Below, piece by piece: positions 33,587 to 39,157 of a DNA stretch of 39,157 nt. The stretch lies in the NCBI GenBank assembly GCA_021325035.1, contig JAJPHW010000039.1:1-39157 (forward strand), in the 5' to 3' direction. Position numbers and translations under genes: made by a program. Source of the DNA: Terriglobia bacterium. GTDB taxonomy: Bacteria; Acidobacteriota; Terriglobia; Terriglobales; Acidobacteriaceae. A model generated the notes under the pieces. It was not told the DNA's origin. It searched no databases and saw nothing but the letters and a program-made list of their open reading frames with translations. Position 1 is the stretch's first letter. Every line of letters starts with the position of its first letter.

Positions 33587-34638
33587 GCACCGTCGAGATT
33601 CTGGGCGCCAATTTGCTCTCCCCCATCGTTTTGGCTTTCGCCCTTGGCGTGTTGGCCCGTCTGGTACGCAGCGAGCTTCGTATTCCCCAGGCCCTCTACA
33701 CCAGCTTGTCGATCTATCTCTTACTCGCACTGGGTCTCAAGGGCGGACATGAACTAGCCCACGTCGGCCTAGTCACAATTGCGAAGCCTGCGGCGATCAC
33801 CGTTCTGCTGGGTTGCGTGACTCCGGTTAGCGCCTACTTTGCTCTCCGCCGGCTGGGGCGCTTTAGCGCCGCCGACTCAGCTGGTATTGCCGCACACTAC
33901 GGCTCAGTCTCTGCTGTAACTTTCATCGCTGCACAACAGTTCGTGAGCGCCATGGGAGCGGTGCCCGAGAGTTTCATGCCGACGCTGCTGGCTTTGCTCG
34001 AAAGCCCTGGCATTCACGTCGCCCTAGCCATGGGTGTCCTCGCAGGAGCAACCCGAACCATAACCGCGGCAGCGCCGGTGCGCACCGCCGCGCTGGCTGG
34101 GGGAGGATCGGTGCTAGTTCTCGACGAAGAAGAGCCACCTGCGCGCCAATCCTCACCGATCCTGACTTCTCTCCATGAAGTCCTGACGGGCCGGACCATG
34201 ATCCTGCTCGCCGGAGGACTCATCGTTGGATGGCTGATGGGCGAGGCTGGGTGGAAGCAAGTTCAACCCTTCTTCGACTCAGGATTCAAGGGTGCCCTGA
34301 TGATCTTCCTGTTGGAGATGGGCATGCTGGCGGCCGAGCGCATTGGCGATCTTCGCCGTGTCGGTCCCTTCCTGATCGCCTTCGGCATTGTCACGCCGAT
34401 CGTGCACGGATGCCTCGGCGTTCTGCTCGGTCATCTTGCCGGGCTTTCGCCCGCCGGTTCCACGGTGCTGGGGGCCATGGCGGCCAGTGCTTCCTACATC
34501 GCCGCGCCGCCTGCAGTTCGCGCCACGATGCCTGATGCCAACCCGACCTACTCGCTGACTCTGGCTCTGGCCATCACCTTTCCTTTTAACGTCATCGTGG
34601 GCATTCCGCTCTTCTGGCGGCTGGCCACCATCCTGTGA
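33583..34638 (+). CDS. sbtA: Sodium-dependent bicarbonate permease, SbtA family
   Basis: SbtA proteins import bicarbonate with sodium and are best known from cyanobacteria. The 351-residue product has about ten membrane helices in two inverted halves with a polar loop near 185-200. Family segments are [40 protein letters not shown] then LKGGHEL, and [17 protein letters not shown] and [20 protein letters not shown]. The usual PII-like partner SbtB does not follow; purE does, eight bases after the stop. GGGGAG lies five bases before the ATG. Supplying bicarbonate to PurK downstream is an inference from context. Confidence 0.88.
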   Translation: MSTVEILGANLLSPIVLAFALGVLARLVRSELRIPQALYTSLSIYLLLALGLKGGHELAHVGLVTIAKPAAITVLLGCVTPVSAYFALRRLGRFSAADSAGIAAHYGSVSAVTFIAAQQFVSAMGAVPESFMPTLLALLESPGIHVALAMGVLAGATRTITAAAPVRTAALAGGGSVLVLDEEEPPARQSSPILTSLHEVLTGRTMILLAGGLIVGWLMGEAGWKQVQPFFDSGFKGALMIFLLEMGMLAAERIGDLRRVGPFLIAFGIVTPIVHGCLGVLLGHLAGLSPAGSTVLGAMAASASYIAAPPAVRATMPDANPTYSLTLALAITFPFNVIVGIPLFWRLATIL

Positions 34639-34645
34639 GGTACTT

Positions 34646-35128
34646 ATGAATCCCTTAGTCGGAATCATTATGGGCAGCCAGAGCGACCTGGAATATGTGC
34701 AACCCGCCTCTGAGTTGCTGCGCGGAATGGATGTCCCGCACGAAGTGCGCATTGTTTCTGCTCATCGGACGCCTGAGTGGATGGCGGAATACGCCACAAC
34801 CGCAAGAGGGCGAGGTCTCAAAGTCATCATTGCCGCTGCGGGCGGGGCTGCGCATTTACCCGGGATGGTTGCGGCCCACACAACGCTTCCGGTGCTGGGA
34901 GTTCCGATTCCCGCTACCGTCCTGAACGGCATGGACTCGCTGCTCTCTATTGTGCAAATGCCAAAAGGAGTCCCCGTCGGCACTCTGGCCATTGGGAAGC
35001 CGGGTGCCATCAATGCGGCCCTGCTTGCTGCCCAGATCCTGGCGCTAAGCGACAGCGCCCTCGCCGGAAGACTGGAACAATGGCGGCTGGAACGGCGCGA
35101 TGAGGTGCTGAAGCAGGTGGCGCAATGA
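34646..35128 (+). CDS. purE: N5-carboxyaminoimidazole ribonucleotide mutase
   Basis: PurE moves the carboxyl group of N5-CAIR to carbon to give CAIR in purine synthesis. The 160-residue product is a class I PurE with all active-site blocks: MGSQSD (9-14), SAHRTP (38-43, catalytic H40), and GGAAHLPGM (66-74), then GVPIPA near residue 85. The gene lies eight bases after sbtA and overlaps purK by four bases (ATGA), so it is part of the same operon. A second purE-like gene, lacking these residues, lies at 36889. Confidence 0.96.
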   Translation: MNPLVGIIMGSQSDLEYVQPASELLRGMDVPHEVRIVSAHRTPEWMAEYATTARGRGLKVIIAAAGGAAHLPGMVAAHTTLPVLGVPIPATVLNGMDSLLSIVQMPKGVPVGTLAIGKPGAINAALLAAQILALSDSALAGRLEQWRLERRDEVLKQVAQ

Positions 35129-36363
35129 ACGCAATCTTGCCACCGGCGACATTGGGACTCATGGGCGGCGGCCAGCTCGGGCGTATGACTGCTCTGGCTG
35201 CTCGTTCTGCCGGATATCGCATTCATGCTCTCGATCCAGATCCTAACTGCGCCATTCGACCGTTAGTCGAAGACTTCATCACAGCGGGGTGGGACGACGC
35301 GCCAGCGGCCGCAGCGCTCGCCAAGAGCTCTCAAGTCGTCACTTTTGAGATCGAGAAAATTTCTCTGGCTTCGCTTGAGGCCGCGTCCCGCTATGCGCCG
35401 GTCCGGCCCGGCTTTGCAGTTCTTGAACTCGTACAGAACCGTCTTCGTCAGAAGCGGTGGCTCTCCCGAGCGGGATTTCCCGTGGGTCCCTTTCTACCAG
35501 TGAGCAAGTTGGAGGATATGCAGAAAGCGTGCCAAGAGTTCGGATCTTGCTTTGTGAAAGTTGCCGAGGGCGGGTACGACGGACGTGGCCAGATCCGTGT
35601 CGACTCGCTCGAGCAAGCCAACCGCGCATGGAACTATCTCGGGGAACTTGAGTGCGTGGCGGAAAAAGGACTCGATCTTGAGTATGAAATCTCGGTCCTA
35701 GTGGCCCGCCGCTCCAGCGGAGAGACTTGCATCTATCCGCCCTCGATGAATCATCACGAAAACCATATCTTGGTCTGGTCCGTCATTCCTGCGCCAATCC
35801 CTGAAGGAATTGCCCTCCAGGCGCAGGAGATTGCACGTGAGATTGCCGTGGCGCTGCGACTGGAAGGCATATTGGTCATCGAAATGTTTGTTACGCGGCA
35901 GGGCCAGCTTCTGGTCAACGAATTGGCGCCTCGTCCCCACAACAGTTATCACGCTTCCGAGCGAGGTTGTGTCACAGGACAGTTCGAGCAATTGGTACGC
36001 GCCGCCTGCGATCTTCCGCTGGGGTCGGCAGAGGTGATTCGACCGGCCGCTATCGTGAACCTTCTCGGCGAACTCTGGGCTGGGCCAAGTCCGCTTGATC
36101 TAGCGGCTGCCTTGCGTATAGCCGAGGTGCGGCTTCACCTCTATGACAAGGCTCCTAGACCCGGCCGCAAAATGGGTCACATTTCGGCGACCGGGTCGAC
36201 TCCGCAGCAAGCTCTGCGGTCGGCACTCAAGGCCAAGGTGGCTTTGCATGGCCCGGTAGATTCGCCCTTCGGGCCTGCTGCTGTCCTCGGTGATGATGCT
36301 GGTGCATATTGGCCAGCCAAGCGTCGCGGAGAGGGTGCACAATGCGTGGCTGCGAACCGTTGA
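35125..36363 (+). CDS. purK: N5-carboxyaminoimidazole ribonucleotide synthase, with a foreign 3' tail
   Basis: PurK is the ATP-grasp enzyme that uses ATP and bicarbonate to turn AIR into N5-CAIR, the substrate of PurE. Of 412 residues, about the first 380 are a normal Pur[30 protein letters not shown], the [20 protein letters not shown] metal segment and [16 protein letters not shown] near the C-terminus. The last about 32 residues (from the [11 protein letters not shown] segment) are not PurK-like. The DNA there is the isocitrate dehydrogenase fragment read in another frame. The ORF was apparently extended when the icd piece was joined near 36262. The core enzyme should be intact. Confidence 0.93.
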   Translation: MNAILPPATLGLMGGGQLGRMTALAARSAGYRIHALDPDPNCAIRPLVEDFITAGWDDAPAAAALAKSSQVVTFEIEKISLASLEAASRYAPVRPGFAVLELVQNRLRQKRWLSRAGFPVGPFLPVSKLEDMQKACQEFGSCFVKVAEGGYDGRGQIRVDSLEQANRAWNYLGELECVAEKGLDLEYEISVLVARRSSGETCIYPPSMNHHENHILVWSVIPAPIPEGIALQAQEIAREIAVALRLEGILVIEMFVTRQGQLLVNELAPRPHNSYHASERGCVTGQFEQLVRAACDLPLGSAEVIRPAAIVNLLGELWAGPSPLDLAAALRIAEVRLHLYDKAPRPGRKMGHISATGSTPQQALRSALKAKVALHGPVDSPFGPAAVLGDDAGAYWPAKRRGEGAQCVAANR

Positions 36364-36892
36364 GGACGGCCTGCATACGGCCGATATGTTCACGGAAGGA
36401 ACCAGCACGCGGCGGGTGGGAACGCGGGGGTTCGCCCGTGCTGTAATCGAGCGTCTGGGGGAGCTGCCGAAGTTGTTCAAGCCAGTGCGCTACGCCGCGC
36501 GGCAGGCAGACCTACTTACCCGCGCCAACACTCCCTGGGAGCGAAAGCCTCCGCTCAAAAAAGATCTGGTTGGCGTCGATGTTTTCATGCATTGGCGCGA
36601 AGGATCTCCGGAAAATCTGGGAGCGATCCTGAAGGGTCTCGGCAACCATTCCCTGCAAGTGTTGATGGTCACTAATCGTGGCGTGAAGGTATGGCCGAAC
36701 GGCCTGCCTGAAACCTTTTGCACCGATCACTGGCGGTGCCGCTTCATGCACCCCGAGAAGGCAAATATAAGCCATCGCGACATCATTGAACTGCTTGATC
36801 GCCTCGAAGGCGCCGGGCTCGATTTTATTAAAGCTGAGAACCTTTGCAACTTTGACGGAGTCCCAGGGTATGCGCTGGGGCAGGGGCAATGA
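36290..36892 (+). CDS. C-terminal part of an NADP-type isocitrate dehydrogenase (truncated)
   Basis: The 200 residues match the end of Thermus/Rickettsia-type isocitrate dehydrogenases: [40 protein letters not shown], then a C-terminal domain with VGVDVFMHW, VLMVTNRGVKVWPNGLPETF and CTDHWRCRFMHP. In-frame homology reaches back to PSGLLLSS near 36266, where a TAG at 36257-36259 closes it. The catalytic N-terminal half (about 280 residues) is gone, so no dehydrogenase activity is expected. The piece overlaps purK by 74 bases in a different frame; an ATG at 36386, after the purK stop, could start the C-terminal domain alone. Its stop is coupled (ATGA) to the PurE-like gene. It may be a remnant or a retained regulatory domain. 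Confidence 0.7.
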   Translation: MMMLVHIGQPSVAERVHNAWLRTVEDGLHTADMFTEGTSTRRVGTRGFARAVIERLGELPKLFKPVRYAARQADLLTRANTPWERKPPLKKDLVGVDVFMHWREGSPENLGAILKGLGNHSLQVLMVTNRGVKVWPNGLPETFCTDHWRCRFMHPEKANISHRDIIELLDRLEGAGLDFIKAENLCNFDGVPGYALGQGQ

Positions 36893-37476
36893 TTCACAAT
36901 CTGGGGAAAAATATGCGCGATTTGTCAAATGACGTCACACGAAAGGGGCAACTCGAAAGCCTCTTCACAGAACAGACTGAGGGGACTGTGACGGACTCAA
37001 GAATGGCTGTCAGCATAGTTCTGGAATCTCACGAACAATTCGCATTCATGCAGTCCGCCAGCGATCTCCTCTGCGCCCTCGAAATATCCCACGAAGTCGT
37101 CATCATGTCGAACTATACCCAAGAACAGGTCGTCGAGTTCACCCGCATTGCTCAATTGCGCGGTCTGAAGGTCATCATTGCCGGTGCTACTCCTCAAAGC
37201 GACTTCTTCAGCTCGATTACCTCCAACACACTGCTTCCGGTTCTTGAAGTCGCGATCTCAACACCGCTGGTGGGGGAGCATCCTTCCGCATCAGACGCCG
37301 GAGAAGTAGCCACATCTACGAAAGACCTGGGATCGCAGGCCAAGTGCTCCGCTCACAAGGCCGCGCGGACAGCTGCCGCCATTGCCGCGCTCGACGACTG
37401 CCATATTTCTGACCGACTCAGAAGGTGGCAGGAGACGCACGCGAACAAAAGCGATGCGGAGTTGGCCGGAAAATAG
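36889..37476 (+). CDS. PurE-fold pseudoenzyme of unknown function
   Basis: Residues about 40-183 of 195 align by eye along their length with PurE at 34646: ASDLLCALEISHEVVIMS versus [27 protein letters not shown] versus [19 protein letters not shown] versus [10 protein letters not shown], and the end AARTAAAIAALDD...RLRRWQE versus [13 protein letters not shown]...RLEQWRL. Every catalytic block is lost: GSQSD is ESHEQ (46-50), SAHRTP is SNYTQE (74-79), and GGAAHLPGM is GATPQSDFF. A 38-residue polar N-terminal extension is added. The frame is intact and starts as ATGA with the IDH fragment, with AGGGG close upstream. This looks like a diverged paralogue kept for a non-catalytic role, but early decay is possible. 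Confidence 0.7.
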   Translation: MIHNLGKNMRDLSNDVTRKGQLESLFTEQTEGTVTDSRMAVSIVLESHEQFAFMQSASDLLCALEISHEVVIMSNYTQEQVVEFTRIAQLRGLKVIIAGATPQSDFFSSITSNTLLPVLEVAISTPLVGEHPSASDAGEVATSTKDLGSQAKCSAHKAARTAAAIAALDDCHISDRLRRWQETHANKSDAELAGK

Positions 37477-37546
37477 CGCGGGTGACTAGTGTCTGCTTTT
37501 GTGAACTTTAAGCATGATCAAAGCGACATAAACGGCTTTCAGGAAG

Positions 37547-39046
37547 TCACGTGAGGGTGATGCGAGCTTCCAACCCTGCCCGAATGGCGATTGCTCGCAG
37601 CATTCCCGCAAAAATCCAGCGATGTACGGGATAGAGCGCGTACCAGTAGGCAAGACCACCCAGTCCCGCGGGGTCGAAAATGGCAGTCTGGGTAATATTT
37701 GATCCTTGGGAAGGTAGAAGGGGATCGATGGGCTCAACTTCGAATTGGAGCCAAGCGCGTCCCGGCACTTTCATTTCGGCGGCGAGTCTTAGACGACGAT
37801 CGGGCTCGAACGCTTCAACTCGCCAGAAATCCAGTGCATCCCCTACCGCCAGAGTCTGAGCATTACGCCGCCCACGCCGCATTCCGACCCCACCTAGCAG
37901 CAGATCCAGAAAACCGCGCAACCACCACAGGAAATCGGCAAAGTACCAACCGTTCGCTCCTCCGATCTGCCGGATGGGAGCAAAGGCCGCTGCTGGCGGT
38001 AAGGAGACATCTAAAGTCCGAGAGTCTACCAACCGGGTTCCAAAGCGTACGCCACCCCACGACCGAGGCTTTCCTGAAGAGGAGAGGGCGTCCGACCAAG
38101 ACGTCTCCGCGAACTCCAAGTTCTCATTGTGTAAGGCTCTTTCGATCGCATCCTTCAAACCTCTCGGCCTGATGGCGAAAACTTCAAGCGCTGACGGGTT
38201 CCGGACCAGTGTAGGGTTGCGCATGCTATCAACGAGCTTGCGTCCCACGCGAGCATAGATCGGCGTGACCAGACCTAACCACAAACTGGAGAGGCGGGGC
38301 GTTAGAACGGGGACCGGAATCATCCAGCGGCGGAGGCCGCACTGCCGCGCATACTCCTGCATGATTTCCCCATAGCTCACCTGGTCGGCGCCGCCAATCT
38401 CGAAAACCGCTTCTTTTCCGACCGGCAGATCAAGCGCCTCCACCAGGTATGCGATCACATCTTCGACTGCGATGGGCTGTGCCTTCACCCCAACCCATCG
38501 CGGGCAAATCATTACGGGCAAGCGCTGCACCAGAGCCCGAATCATCTCGAAGGAAAGGCTGCCCGAGCCGATTACTATCGAGGCACGAAACTCAATGGTG
38601 GGGACTTCAGAGGAGCGCAAAATGTCCGCTACTTCTTGACGGCTGCGCAAATGTGCAGATAGCGACTGTCCCTCCGCACCGAGCCCACCAAGATAAATGA
38701 TGCGGCGGACACCGGCTTGGCGCGTGGATGCCGCGAAATTACGAGCTGCTTGACGGTCCTCGTCCTCGAATTTACCTGAGGATCCCATTGAGTGAACCAG
38801 ATAATACGCAGTGTGCACTCCGGCCAGCGCCGGCTGTAGTGAGGCCACATCGAGGCAATCGCCCTTTACCACCTCGGTGTTGGGAGCGACACGCTGTTGC
38901 AGAAATTCAGGGTGTCGTGCAAGACAACGAATTGGACACCCGGTCTTCTCCAGAGCCTTGAGAAGACGCCCTCCGATGTAGCCGGTGGCTCCGGTTAGCA
39001 GGATGAGCGGGCGCGCAGCGGAACTACTTGTGGATTTCGATGTCAG
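37547..39046 (-). CDS. SDR/NAD-binding protein fused to a DUF2867-type domain
   Basis: This is a two-domain protein of about 499 residues. The N-terminal atypical SDR domain starts LILLTGATGYIGGRLLKALE, then VVKGDCLDVASL, YYLVHSMG, RRIIYLGGLG and FRASIVIGSGS. The C-terminal about 160 residues (WGGVRFGTRLVDSRTLDV ... GWYFADFLWWLRGFLD ... VPGRAWLQFEVEP) are DUF2867-like. The first ATG/GTG in frame (38872) would cut off the Rossmann GATGYIGG. No ATG, GTG or TTG lies between that motif and the in-frame stop upstream. A CTG at 39044-39046 has GGAG six bases before it and is the likely start. The gene follows the DUF1295 gene by 15 bases. Confidence 0.82.
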   Translation of the reverse strand: MTSKSTSSSAARPLILLTGATGYIGGRLLKALEKTGCPIRCLARHPEFLQQRVAPNTEVVKGDCLDVASLQPALAGVHTAYYLVHSMGSSGKFEDEDRQAARNFAASTRQAGVRRIIYLGGLGAEGQSLSAHLRSRQEVADILRSSEVPTIEFRASIVIGSGSLSFEMIRALVQRLPVMICPRWVGVKAQPIAVEDVIAYLVEALDLPVGKEAVFEIGGADQVSYGEIMQEYARQCGLRRWMIPVPVLTPRLSSLWLGLVTPIYARVGRKLVDSMRNPTLVRNPSALEVFAIRPRGLKDAIERALHNENLEFAETSWSDALSSSGKPRSWGGVRFGTRLVDSRTLDVSLPPAAAFAPIRQIGGANGWYFADFLWWLRGFLDLLLGGVGMRRGRRNAQTLAVGDALDFWRVEAFEPDRRLRLAAEMKVPGRAWLQFEVEPIDPLLPSQGSNITQTAIFDPAGLGGLAYWYALYPVHRWIFAGMLRAIAIRAGLEARITLT

Positions 39047-39061
39047 AATTCACTCCGTGAA

Positions 39062-39157
39062 TTATTTCTTTGGAACCCAAGGGAAAAATTCGTTTGTCCT
39101 TCGCTTGTACTCCATGAAATCAGGATTCTCGGCCATCTTCCTTTCGAGCATTGGAAT
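39062..39157 (-). CDS. DUF1295 family protein, C-terminal end (partial)
   Basis: The last 31 codons of a leftward gene are present, with the stop at 39062-39064. They read PMLERKMAENPDFMEYKRRT then NEFFPWVPKK. This fits the cytoplasmic tail of DUF1295/steroid 5-alpha-reductase-like membrane proteins, where a Y-x-x-Y/Y-K-R-R-T segment precedes FxPW.P. It is upstream of the SDR-DUF2867 gene and probably in one operon with it. Confidence 0.6.
   Translation of the reverse strand: MPMLERKMAENPDFMEYKRRTNEFFPWVPKK

Noticed and set aside
37486-37737. Short minus-strand frame at the 3' end of the SDR-DUF2867 gene
   Set aside because: It is a shadow in another frame of the DUF2867 coding region.
32698-39157. 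Search for a second copy of the tRNA-Asp 3' end (attR)
   Set aside because: No repeat of the T-arm/acceptor segment was seen inside the window; the other edge of the island, if it exists, must lie beyond it.
1-39157. CRISPR arrays, insertion sequences, rRNA genes and replication origins
   Set aside because: No regularly spaced direct repeats, transposase motifs, rRNA stretches or DnaA-box clusters were found; the only mobile trace is the integrase remnant.

Overview
The window reads as a stretch of chromosome from a free-living Gram-negative bacterium, most likely an Acidobacteriota member of the Terriglobia/Koribacter kind. This is inferred from gene content, not from a marker gene: a GloVer-type tandem-repeat secreted protein, two secreted M28 peptidases, a DUF1844 protein, BshA-type thiol synthesis, MenG, and many Tat or lipoprotein exports. 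Genes are dense and coupled (ATGA overlaps). Several convergent pairs abut or overlap: terC/nadB, menG/anti-sigma, cytochrome/epimerase, PBP-like/ribF, kinase/bshA.

Layout. 1-2490: a truncated membrane-anchored gene, then a tatA/B-tatC-QC-like peptidase operon. 2491-4200: an accessory patch with a decayed short-chain dehydrogenase and an orphan HEPN-like protein. 4218-8820: a Tat-exported GH1 beta-glucosidase, a GloVer repeat protein broken by a G7 homopolymer, and a PA-domain M28 peptidase. 8897-13283: terC, nadB, aroB, menG. 13284-16536: an ECF sigma/anti-sigma pair divergent from a Tat metallophosphoesterase, a soluble CuA protein and a lipoprotein cytochrome c. 16540-22183: epimerase, parvulin-type PPIase, a CDF exporter with three C-terminal domains, OsmC, EamA and a small PBP-like protein. 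22180-25520: a minus-strand ribF/MBL/DUF1844/ygfZ operon. 25586-32222: a leuB-like dehydrogenase, LytS-type kinase, bshA, PilZ, ChbG/HpnK-like and FG-GAP proteins. 32359-32697: tRNA-Val and tRNA-Asp.

33048-39157 looks like an island next to tRNA-Asp. A crippled tyrosine-recombinase tail is followed by a winged-helix regulator, three ACATGT boxes, a predicted sodium/bicarbonate permease (SbtA family), purE, purK, the C-terminal part of an isocitrate dehydrogenase and a second PurE-fold protein that has lost every PurE active-site motif. A DUF2867-type SDR and a DUF1295 gene tail close the window on the minus strand.

Two parts look most likely to be undescribed systems. The first is the bicarbonate/purine island: PurK consumes bicarbonate, SbtA would import it, and the cassette ends in a PurE pseudoenzyme coupled to an IDH C-terminal domain. 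The second is the ECF module, whose two divergent promoters carry mirrored GGGAAT-N17-GTT elements sharing an 11-bp inverted repeat, driving a phosphoesterase/CuA/cytochrome c set with no oxidase core.
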